Shown here: one piece after another, positions 40,201-52,200 of the stretch
Position numbering within the stretch: the first letter of the stretch is position 1
How the letters are laid out: each line of letters opens with the position of its first letter
NCBI GenBank assembly: GCA_958450365.1
Contig: CAUEEP010000758.1
Span: forward strand, 278,640-342,639
Direction of reading: 5' to 3'
Source: Mesorhabditis belari
Lineage: Eukaryota > Nematoda > Chromadorea > Rhabditida > Rhabditidae
Length of the DNA: 64,000 nt
Notes under the pieces: model-generated
Databases searched by the model: none
What the model saw: only the letters and a program-made list of their open reading frames with translations
Told to the model about the DNA's origin: nothing
Program-made: the position numbers and the translations under genes

Positions 40201-43200
40201 TCCGAGCCATAAGAAAACAGAGAAGAAGCTAAACTATAAACGAGCTAGAGTAGCTAGCAGGCTACTCTAGCTCGTTGATAGTTTAGCTCGTTTACTGCTT
40301 TCTTGTTTCTGTTCAGAAAGTCTCGCTAGATTGGCTTGGATTGGATTTGGCTAAGTCTAGCGCTGGCCGGCTCAGCCTAAACCTAAGCCTAAGCCTAAGC
40401 CTAAACCTAAGCCTAAGCCTAAATCTCAACTTCCAGACACGTCAACTACCTGAAAATTTGCCAGGATTTTTGCCTATGGGGGGGATGAGCATCGCCAAGC
40501 GGGTGCCCCTTAGCTCCGAGAACTGTCTGAGATCCAGAAAATGGGGGTTCAGCCCAAACCCAAATAGACTTAGTGCTAGGCGCTAGCCGCTAGCCTTCGT
40601 ACTAAGTCCAAGCCTAAGCCTAAGCCTAAGCCTAAGCTCAGCCTAGCGCTCAGCTTTCAGAGCTTATCTCCAGACGATCGAAGCCCATCATTGCCCCAAT
40701 TCTACTAGCAAAATCAAAGTCAAATTAGTTGAATTTAAACCTAAACTTTGCTTTAATCAGACTTTAACCAGCTTTTAATCAGATCAGCTTCTCTGCTTTA
40801 CTTCTCACTTCTAAATGTTATCACAAAATAGTCGAAAACAAACCTTATCAATCATTGTGACTATTCGATGAAAAGATGTACAAGTTTTCCAAAAGGAGTA
40901 AAACCGAATCACTTTGTAAACGTGTTCAGTAGCCACCTAAAAAAAGAAAAAACTTTAAAAATAAAGAATAAAGAAAAATTTGTTCAAAATTCACTCTGCG
41001 ATTTTTTTTTGATAAAAAAGCCAAACGAAAAGAATTTTGAAGAAAAGAAAGTTTTAGGGTTTTCGAGAAAATAACACTCCTTACCATTGCCACTTTTTGC
41101 ACCTCGATCGACTGATTTGATTAATGAAATTATAAATGAAATTATAAAGAAATCATAGCGAAATTATCTAATAATAGTTTTCAAGAGAGCACAGGGTTTA
41201 AAGCGTTTAGTTTCACAGCAAAATCCATGCTTTTTAAAGGGGAATATGAGCGGAGATTTATGGTAGAATGGATGCGTTTTAGAATCATAAATGATTAGTA
41301 ACTGTGGAAAGGATTGTAATGATAGAAACTAGTAGAGAGTACTAGAAGAGTACTAGAGAGTACTAGAGAGTACTAGAGAGTACTAGTAGAGTGCTAGAGA
41401 GTACTAGAAGAGTACTAGAAGAGTACTAGAAGAGTACTAGAAGAGTACTAGAAGAGTACTAGAAGAGTACTGGAAGAGTACTGGAAGAGGACTAGAGAGG
41501 ACTAGAAGAGTACTAGAAGAGTACTAGAGAGTACTAGAGAGTACTAGAGAGTACTAGAGAGTACTAGAGAGTACTAGAGAGTACTAGAGAGTACTAGAAG
41601 AGTACTGGAGAGTACTGGAGAGTACTGGAGAGTACTGGAGAGTACTAGAAGAGTACTTTACCTACGCAAAACGTTTCCTTTTGTTTAAAAGGTGAGAAAA
41701 AGTCCTCTTTAGCTCTTTGCCTCTTTTTCTTGACTCAAAATCTAACGTAACCATTCTCCATATAAGATTTGCATAGATATTAGTATCGTTTCAACCTCAT
41801 GCATTGGATTTTTGTTTGTTGAAAGCCCTCTTTTCAAACCTTATTTCTTTCACGAGCGGACATCGAGTACCGACGACGGAAGAGCTAATTTTCAGACAAG
41901 GTTTCAATGGTTTAAAAAGTAAAAAGTCGAAAATAAAACTAATACAAAAGAGTGATCTTAGGGGAAACATTTGTAAAGGTTATAAGGTTGAATTTCTCTT
42001 TTTTTTTTTCTTGGGTACCTGATCAGCTCGCGAGTGTCCGGTTGTGCGTGAGCTGGCGCCGCTCATTGACGAGCGGGGAGTCGATGAAATGGATGGACTT
42101 TGAATTGCTCGATCCAAAGACATGCTACCCGAAGCAAGAACGGCTGAGATTACCTAAAAGGATGAGGATTTTTTTCTGTAATCTAATCACAAGAAGATTC
42201 GACGTACGAGCCTTTCCGCGGCAAAAAAAAATCGAATCCTTTCCATTTTCGAGTGCAAATACTGTACAAAATACTGTGCCTACTTGAACTGCTGACTACA
42301 GTGCATTACTGTACACTGTGGCTTACAGTAGACGATCCCGCACCCACCTTTCCCTTTGCTGTGATACAGTTGACTCGATGAAATTTCTTCAAATCGTCCG
42401 AGTAGAAATATTTTGTTGGTCTAGAAGTGTGTCTCCACCATTGGTCATCGCCCATAATGTCACCCATACGAATCTAAAAGGAAAAGCGAAAGGTAAATGA
42501 TCTGTAGCAAGCCTTATTAACAACCCTGCGCCAGTTACCGTAACTTTCCAGCTATCCCAGCTACCCCAGCTACCGTAACTTTCCAGCTACCCCAGCTACC
42601 CCAGCTACCGTAACTTTCCAGCTACCCCAGCTACCCCAGCTACCCCAGCTACCGTAACTTTCCAGCTACCCCAGCTACCCCAGCTACCCCAGCTACCGTA
42701 ACTTTCCAGCTACCCCAGCTACCCCAGCTACCGTAACTTTCCAGCTACCCCAGCTACCCCAGCTACCGTAACTTTCCAGCTACCCCAGCTACCGTAACTT
42801 TCCAGCTACCCCAGCTACCCCAGCTACCGTAACTTTCCAGCTACCCCAGCTACCCCAGCTACCGTAACTTTCCAGCTACCCCAGCTACCCCAGCTACCGT
42901 AACTTTCCAGCTACCCCAGCTACCGTAACTTTCCAGCTACCCCAGCTACCGTAACTTTCCAGCTACCCCAGCTACCGTAACTTTCCAGCTACCCCAGCTA
43001 CCGTAACTTTCCAGCTACCCCAGCTACCCCAGCTACCGTAACTTTCCAGCTACCCCAGCTACCGTAACTTTCCAGCTACCCCAGCTACCGTAACTTTCCA
43101 GCTACCCCAGCTACCCCAGCTACCGTAACTTTCCAGCTACCCCAGCTACCGTAACTTTCCAGCTACCCCAGCTACCGTAACTCTCCAGCTACCCCAGCTA

Positions 43201-46200
43201 CCGTAACTTTCCAGCTACCCCAGCTACCCCAGCTACCGTAACTTTCCAGCTACCCCAGCTACCGTAACTTTCCAGCTACCCCAGCTACCGTAACTTTCCA
43301 GCTACCCCAGCTACCCCAGCTACCGTAACTTTCCAGCTACCCCAGCTACCGTAACTTTCCAGCTACCCCAGCTACCCCAGCTACCGTAACTTTCCAGCTA
43401 CCCCAGCTACCCCAGCTACCGTAACTTTCCAGCTACCCCAGCTACCCCAGCTACCGTAACTTTCCAGCTACCCCAGCTACCGTAACTTTCCAGCTACCCC
43501 AGCTACCGTAACTTTCCAGCTACCCCAGCTACCCCAGCTACCGTAACTTTCCAGCTACCCCAGCTACCGTAACTTTCCAGCTATCCCAGCTACCCCAGCT
43601 ACCGTAACTTTCCAGCTACCCCAGCTACCCCAGCTACCGTAACTTTCCAGCTACCCCAGCTACCGTAACTTTCCAGCTACCCCAGCTACCCCAGCTACCG
43701 TAACTTTCCAGCTACCCCAGCTACCCCAGCTACCCCAGCTACCGTAACTTTCCAGCTACCCCAGCTACCCCAGCTACCGTAACTTTCCAGCTACCCCAGC
43801 TACCCCAGCTACCGTAACTTTCCAGCTACCCCAGCTACCGTAACTTTCCAGCTACCCCAGCTACCCCAGCTACCGTAACTTTCCAGCTACCCCAGCTACC
43901 CCAGCTACCGTAACTTTCCAGCTACCCCAGCTACCCCAGCTACCGTAACTTTCCAGCTACCCCAGCTACCGTAACTTTCCAGCTACCCCAGCTACCCCAG
44001 CTACCGTAACTTTCCAGCTACCCCAGCTACCGTAACTTTCCAGCTACCCCAGCTACCGTAACTTTCCAGCTACCCCAGCTACCCCAGCTACCGTAACTTT
44101 CCAGCTACCCCAGCTACCGTAACTTTCCAGCTACCCCAGCTACCGTAACTTTCCAGCTACCCCAGCTACCCCAGCTACCGTAACTTTCCAGCTACCCCAG
44201 CTACCGTAACTTTCCAGCTACCCCAGCTACCGTAACTTTCCAGCTACCCCAGCTACCGTAACTTTCCAGCTACCCCAGCTACCGTAACTTTCCAGCTACC
44301 CCAGCTACCCCAGCTACCGTAACTTTCCAGCTACCCCAGCTACCGTAACTTTCCAGCTACCCCAGCTACCCCAGCTACCGTAACTTTCCAGCTACCCCAG
44401 CTACCGTAACTTTCCAGCTACCCCAGCTACCCCAGCTACCGTAACTTTCCAGCTACCCCAGCTACCCCAGCTACCGTAACTTTCCAGCTACCCCAGCTAC
44501 CCCAGCTACCGTAACTTTCCAGCTACCCCAGCTACCGTAACTTTCCAGCTACCCCAGCTACCCCAGCTACCGTAACTTTCCAGCTACCCCAGCTACCGTA
44601 ACTTTCCAGCTACCCCAGCTACCGTAACTTTCCAGCTACCCCAGCTACCCCAGCTACCGTAACTTTCCAGCTACCCCAGCTACCGTAACTTTCCAGCTAT
44701 CCCAGCTACCCCAGCTACCGTAACTTTCCAGCTACCCCAGCTACCGTAACTTTCCAGCTATCCCAGCTACCCCAGCTACCGTAACTTTCCAGCTACCCCA
44801 GCTACCGTAACTTTCCAGCTATCCCAGCTACCCCAGCTACCGTAACTTTCCAGCTACCCCAGCTACCGTAACTTTCCAGCTACCCCAGCTACCGTAACTT
44901 TCCAGCTATCCCAGCTACCCCAGCTACCGTAACTTTCCAGCTACCCCAGCTACCCCAGCTACCGTAACTTTCCAGCTACCCCAGCTACCGTAACTTTCCA
45001 GCTACCCCAGCTACCGTAACTTTCCAGCTACCCCAGCTACCCCAGCTACCGTAACTTTCCAGCTACCCCAGCTACCGTAACTTTCCAGCTACCCCAGCTA
45101 CCGTAACTTTCCAGCTACCCCAGCTACCGTAACTTTCCAGCTACCCCAGCTACCCCAGCTACCGTAACTTTCCAGCTACCCCAGCTACCGTAACTTTCCA
45201 GCTACCCCAGCTACCGTAACTTTCCAGCTACCCCAGCTACCCCAGCTACCGTAACTTTCCAGCTACCCCAGCTACCGTAACTTTCCAGCTATCCCAGCTA
45301 CCCCAGCTACCGTAACTTTCCAGCTACCCCAGCTACCGTAACTTTCCAGCTACCCCAGCTACCGTAACTTTCCAGCTACCCCAGCTACCGTAACTTTCCA
45401 GCTATCCCAGCTACCCCAGCTACCGTAACTTTCCAGCTACCCCAGCTACCGTAACTTTCCAGCTACCCCAGCTACCGTAACTTTCCAGCTACCCCAGCTA
45501 CCGTAACTTTCCAGCTATCCCAGCTACCCCAGCTACCGTAACTTTCCAGCTACCCCAGCTACCGTAACTTTCCAGCTACCCCAGCTACCGTAACTTTCCA
45601 GCTACCCCAGCTACCGTAACTTTCCAGCTATCCCAGCTACCCCAGCTACCGTAACTTTCCAGCTACCCCAGCTACCCCAGCTACCGTAACTTTCCAGCTA
45701 CCCCAGCTACCGTAACTTTCCAGCTACCCCAGCTACCGTAACTTTCCAGCTACCCCAGCTACCGTAACTTTCCAGCTATCCCAGCTACCCCAGCTACCGT
45801 AACTTTCCAGCTACCCCAGCTACCGTAACTTTCCAGCTACCCCAGCTACCGTAACTTTCCAGCTACCCCAGCTACCGTAACTTTCCAGCTACCCCAGCTA
45901 CCCCAGCTACCGTAACTTTCCAGCTACCCCAGCTACCGTAACTTTCCAGCTATCCCAGCTACCCCAGCTACCGTAACTTTCCAGCTACCCCAGCTACCCC
46001 AGCTACCGTCACTTTCCAGCTACCCCAGCTACCGTAACTTTCCAGCTACCCCAGCTACCCCAGCTACCGTAACTTTCCAGCTACCCCAGTTACCTTAACT
46101 TCCAGCTACCCCAGTTACCTCAACTTTCCAGCTACCCCAGCTACTGTAAGTAACCCAGTCTAGATCTTTAGATCTTTGATATTTGTAGATAATTGAATAG

Positions 46201-49200
46201 GTCTTTGTTTATGCAAAAATGTATTTTTACGTAATGTATTAGGTTGGAAAGAAAGTTCTCGGAAAAAGTTTTGACTGGAATTTCTTAAAAACGAGAAAAT
46301 CTGTGAAGAATTGCCGACTTGGCTTTTGAGAAATCACCGTGCAAACTTTTTCTACGAACTTTCTTTCCAACGTAATATGTAAATTTTCAATTGATGGCTT
46401 ACGATAGGACTTTTTTTTTTTACATTAAATTAATATTATTTAAGAGATTACTGAGAGAAAAGAGTCATTTTTCTAAAAAAATTAAAACTCTGATCGATAG
46501 TGGAAATCTATTATAAAGTGAATTATAAAGAAAAGTATCAAAAATAGGACTTCATTGGAGAGAAGTCGATTAAAGCTCATTCTTGTCTTGTCGAAAACTT
46601 GTCAAAATGAGTTGTATAACTTGGATTGTGGAGTTTGTTTTCTAGTAGATAAATAAAGCAAAGTTTAAGAGCTACAATTCTCTATATAACACTTGATACT
46701 TTTGAAATCAGTTAGGCATTTGTCAGTTGCTTTACTGAAAACAAGTTGTCATAATTCTAGCATCACCATGGAAGATCTAAGAGTATAAAGAAGTATTATA
46801 AAGAAGATCTAAGAGTATTATAAAGAAGTATTATAAAGAAGTATTATAAAGAAGATCTAAGCGTATAAAGAAGTATTATAAAGAAGATCTAAGCGTATAA
46901 AGAAGTATTATAAAGAAGATCTAAGAGTATTATAAAGAAGTATTATAAAGAAGATCTAAGAGTATTATAAAGAAGTATTATAAAGAAGATCTAAGCGTAT
47001 AAAGAAGTATTATAAAGAAGATTTAAGCGTATAAAGAAGTATTATAAAGAAGATCTAAGCGTATAAAGAAGTATTATAAAGAAGATCTAAGAGTATTATA
47101 AAGAAGTACTATAAAGAAAAGTATCAATAATAGTACTTCATTCTCCAATGAAGTGCTCCAATGAAGTGCTATTTGCTCTAATCGACTACTCTCCAGAAGT
47201 CGATTAGAGCTCATTCGAAAACTTGTCAAAATGAGTTGTATAACTTGGATTGTGGAGTTTTCTTTGTTTGTTTTCTAGTAGATAAATAAAGCAAAGTTTA
47301 AGAGCTACAATTCTCTATATAACACTTGATAGTTTTGAAATCAGTTAGGCATTTGTCAGCTGCTTTTCTGAAAACGAGTTGTCATAATTCTAGCATCACC
47401 ATGGCTTTATCTCTTGATGAAAAAGCAAGCTTAAAACTTGAATTCCTTTAACCCCCACTGAGCTAAGGGTTACGGTAGTTGGGAAATGATTTAAACTGTT
47501 TAGAAAGATCAATAGACTGTTATGAAAGATCAATAGACTCACCTTATCCCCATCAACAACAAAACAATAATTGTCATCGACCATTGTTGGCGGGATTACA
47601 TTGCTGAAATGGTGGTACAAGTTGATTTCTGTGTTTTGTTTTTCACTTCAAAACACATTCATTCTAGCAAACTCAAAGATTTTCAGTGCACCAGAGAGGT
47701 GTGTTTCGCTCTCAAAGCTCTCAAAGCTCAAATTTCGCTCTCAAAGCTCTCAATCTACACACAAACCTGAGCATTCGCTCGGGCGCCGCCATGAGATTCT
47801 CGAGAGCTGCCTCTGTTTGCACCGTATCGTGATGCACTGAATGCACAGGCATATCCTAAACACATTTATTTTCATTCTTAAGAAAATCAACTCTAGTATA
47901 AAGCTAATTTGAAAAATTTCAAGTATCACGCCTTTTAAAAAATTAAAACATTACCACTCTGAGATTCCGCTTCGCTACGAACTGTAGAATGGTAAAGAAA
48001 TGGGTTTTTTTTTATTTAAAGAATTATAAAATCTTTATCTTTAGATAATCTAGATTGTGTTTTATATAGAACTAGGGAATTCTAAGTGCCAATTTTTATT
48101 CTATTGGGTTGGTGAATTGAAAACTGCCTGAAAACTTGAATTCTATTCGTTTAAGGCAACACTACGAGACGTTAAAAGCCATTTTGGTAGCAAAAGATTC
48201 AAATTTAGTTAGCAGTTTTTGATTGTATTGGGTTGGTGAATTGAAAACTGCCGGCTATTGTCATATGTGACAGTTTGAGGACTTTATTCAAAAAAAAACC
48301 CACAAGCCAGGCTCAGGCCAGGCTCAGGCTAGGCTCAGGTCAGGCTCAGGCCAGGCTCAGGCCAGGCTCAGGCTAGGCTCAGGTCAGGCTCAGGTCAGGC
48401 TCAGGCCAGGCTCAGGCCAGGCTCAGGCCAGGCTCAGGCTAGGCTCAGGTCAGGCTCAGGTCAGGCTCAGGCCAGGCAGAAGAAGGTCTATGTCTGGACA
48501 AACTCTAGGTTTAGCTATGGATTTGACTAGAACAGATCTAGGTCAAGTAAGGCTGATGCAAGGAGTCCTGATTCTTGGGAATCCAAGAACATCTACCAGA
48601 TTTGAAAAGTCGTAAACAAAACGCAGAAATTCTTGCAAAAGAACGATAGTGTTAGTGTTAGCGAAACAACAATAGTGAGTGTTTCGCTACAACTTTCCAA
48701 TGAAACAACTAAAATTTTTCAACTTTATGATTCAAAAATTGCAAACCTTATGAAATATGACGGGATCCTCGTTGGACAGGATCGTTTCGGCTGTCAATCC
48801 CGTGTCAACCAGTTCAAAAGCGCCCAAATCGATATCGAATTGGGGTGGGCCTTCGGAAGATGACGAGGATTCAGCTCTACTAAAGATTTTCCATAAGGAA
48901 ATTAATTGTTTTTTGAAAAAAAACAAAACAGATAACAGCGACAGTTGTGAGCGACAAATTCGCATGTTAGAAAAATTGGGATTCGATTAGAAACCGAGAC
49001 AAAACACGACAGGACAGTAAAAGTGAAAAAAAAGGGGGTGGGACAAATGCGACCTTTTTTTTGCTGGAAAAGGCCTTAGGAAAGGTCGTAGAGCTTCAAA
49101 AATGTTTTTATAGAAGGGAATCGTATGCGTAGATTCCGAATTTCGACAAATCAGACCTCGCTGACACGTCAAATTTGGGTTAAAAGGCAAAAACTACGCA

Positions 49201-52200
49201 ACTTAACGCTTTTCCGCAGTTTTTGCCTTTTAACCCAAATTTGACGTGTCAGCGAGGTGTGATTTGTCGAAATTCGAAATCTACGCATACGATTCCCTTA
49301 TATGGAAATATTTTCGAAGCTCTACGGCCTTTCCTAAGGCCTTTTCCAGCAAAAAAAAAGGTGCGCAAATGTCCAGGTGCGCAAAAAAAGGTCGCATTTG
49401 TCCCACCCCCAAAAAAAAAAGAAAAAAAAACTATTAAATAGCAAAACACAGAACAGAAAAGTGTTAGAAAATGAAAAAAAAAAAAAACGAAAAAAGCAAA
49501 AACGAAAACGAAACAAAACTATTGACAGGACAGAATTAAAAAAAAAAAAAAAAAAAAGTGAAAAAAACGCGAAACGAAAGGAAAACTTTTGCTTTGTTTT
49601 TGCTTGAAATTCTCGTAAACTTTCACGATCTAGCGCACTGAAATCGGCAATCTTGTACGCGAGATTGCAAAAGTTTAGTGCTTTTTTTTTTTGCTTGACC
49701 AGGCAGTGCATTTATTTTTTTGAGGGTTAATTTTGTTAGTACTCTTGACACTTTTACTTGACACAATTTTCGATTTTCTGAGATTTTTATTTAGCTGAGA
49801 CTGTACAAACAAAAATTTACCGTAAAACCGTAACCGTATTTACCGTATCATCAAGTCCAAAAATCGTATTTATAGCTGTTAAATGGCACCTTAGCATACC
49901 ATTTATTATAATGTAGACAATAGTTTGTTTGCTACTGTATTTGTACTTACCAATTAGACTTTGTAAAGTAGTTACGGAGTTATCAAGTAAAAAAATAGTT
50001 ACGTAGAACTGTGGTAGCGTTTTTCTTCTAGTTTAACTATAAGTTATAGTTAGTTTAGAAGACTAGAAGTCTAATTTTAACTAAAAGTACTTATAGAAGT
50101 CTAGCTATAGATTAAAAGTACTTATAGAAGTCTAGCTATAGATTAAAAGTACTTATAGAAGTCTAGCTCTAAGTCGTATAGTATACTATTTGCTTGCTGG
50201 CCCATAATTTGCCTTAGATAAAAGTAAATCAGGTCGAAAATGTTTCAAATTACTTAATTATAACTATAAGTACTTATAGAAGTCTAAGCATAACTATAAG
50301 CCTAAGTCTAACTATAATCCGTATAGTATTTGCTTGGTGGCCCATAGCCTGCCATATAGAAGTCTAACTATGACTATAAGATCTTTGAAATTAGTATTTT
50401 TCATGCAAAAAAAGCCAAACCATGCAAAGAAAAGCTTCCCAAATAAGCACACTTCATTTCAGGAAAGGATGAGGCCTGGGGACTGTACTGTAAGCCATCC
50501 GGATTGTGAATCACTCGATTTACCTCCTCATTTCCTCTCGTAACTCCTCTTGTTCTTGTTCTTCTTCATCTTCATCCTCTTCGGGAATTGTTGAAACCGT
50601 GAATAGCTTCGGAATCGGTTCTATTGGTGGCGGTGTCTCCAAACGGGTTTCCTCGTAGCTCGTGCTTTGGGCAAGCTCGGGACTGAGGATGATCGGGGAA
50701 CCGACAAGCGATCTACATGATGGGATTTTCGATCAAACAAGATACCAGACCAGGCCAGTTTTAAGGGACTTAGGCTTGAACAATGGCCAAATCTTGAGGC
50801 CAGCTTGAAGGGACTTAGGCTTGCACAATGGCCAAATCTTGAGGCCAGCTTTAAGGGACTTAGGCTTGAACAATGGTCAAATCTTGAGGCCATTGTTTTT
50901 TAACGTTTTGGATTTTAGGCTTCTCAACAATAGGCTTCTCAACAAGCGCTCCTTTTTCAATCCCTCATTCATAAGGCCCATTTCCCTAACCCTCTCTCGA
51001 GCGCAGGTGGTTCAGTGGTAGAATGCTCGCCTGCCACGCGGGCGACCCGGGTTCGATTCCCGGCCTGCGCAAATTTTTTTCCTTTTTTGGCTTTAGACCT
51101 GGCCTGCCATTCTGGTTTGAAATAGAGCTGCTTTCTAAAAGGTGCTCTATAAAGAAGCCTATTTTGTTGAATGAAGACGGGTAGGTTTTCAAGAACGATT
51201 AGACTCGATCAATTAAATCGATTAAAAGATTTCTGACATTCGGGCGACGGTAGAGAAAACGTTAGGAAGTTTACGGTAGTCGGGCACCTTTTAGAAAACG
51301 CTTAGGGGTGATTGAAAAGCTGTACCTAGGCGTGGGATCATCGGGTGTCGACAGCTCCACATCGCACATCGCCTCTCTCACCTCATTTACCCCATGGAGG
51401 CTATTCTCACGCTCATCCTCTTCTTCTTCTTCCTCTTCTTCCTCTTCTTCCTCTTCTTCTTCCTCTTCTTCCAAAGTCTCCAACTCCAGAATTTTCTCAG
51501 GACTGATCACTCTGACCTCATTATATGTAAACTCTGCATCGGGTAGCTTTTCGGGTTTCGCAATTGAGAAATTGGGATGCATGAGTTGAACCTCTTCACA
51601 TTCTAATGTGATTTTGACTTTTGGCGGTGATTTTAGATTCGATTTCTCGATTTTCATGCGAATTTTTGATGTTTCCGGTGGATCGATTTGAACAATTTCG
51701 TTGATTATTTCCGATTTCAGTTCTTTTTGTTGTTGAAAAAGTTGAAAGAGACGTTTTTCGATTATCGTGTTCCCATCGACTTTTCTGCAAAATGAGAAGA
51801 AGGGTACGGTAAAGTCTTTGGGGATTTTAAAAGATGGCTTCAGAGTGCGGCAAAGTCTTTGGGGATTTTAAAAGATGGCCAGGACGGCAAGCTTTGGGGT
51901 GATGGCCGGTACGGCAGTCTTTGGGGTTTAGTGGCCAGGTACGGCAAAGTCTTTGGGGATTTTAAAAGATGGCTTCAGAGTACGGCAAAGTCTTTGGGGA
52001 TTTTAAAAAGATCGCTTCAGAGTACGGTAAAGTCTTTGGGGATTTAAAAAAGGTGGCTTTAGAGTACGGTAAATGTATCTATTTTCTAATCGGTTAAAGT
52101 TACGGTAAGATGTTTTAAAGCCGTTTTAAAAGCCAAGTACGGTAGATTGGGCACAGTGTTTTTGAGAATGAAAGCGTTTAATTTACGGTAACTTTGAGGG

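Noticed and set aside
42529..46146. CRISPR-like array
   Set aside because: Subunits are contiguous 9- and 17-bp repeats without unique spacers, in eukaryotic intron context.
48757..48990. 77-residue plus-strand frame that looks coding
   Set aside because: The minus strand here is gene C exon 15 with good splice sites and fitting phase; the plus frame is its shadow.
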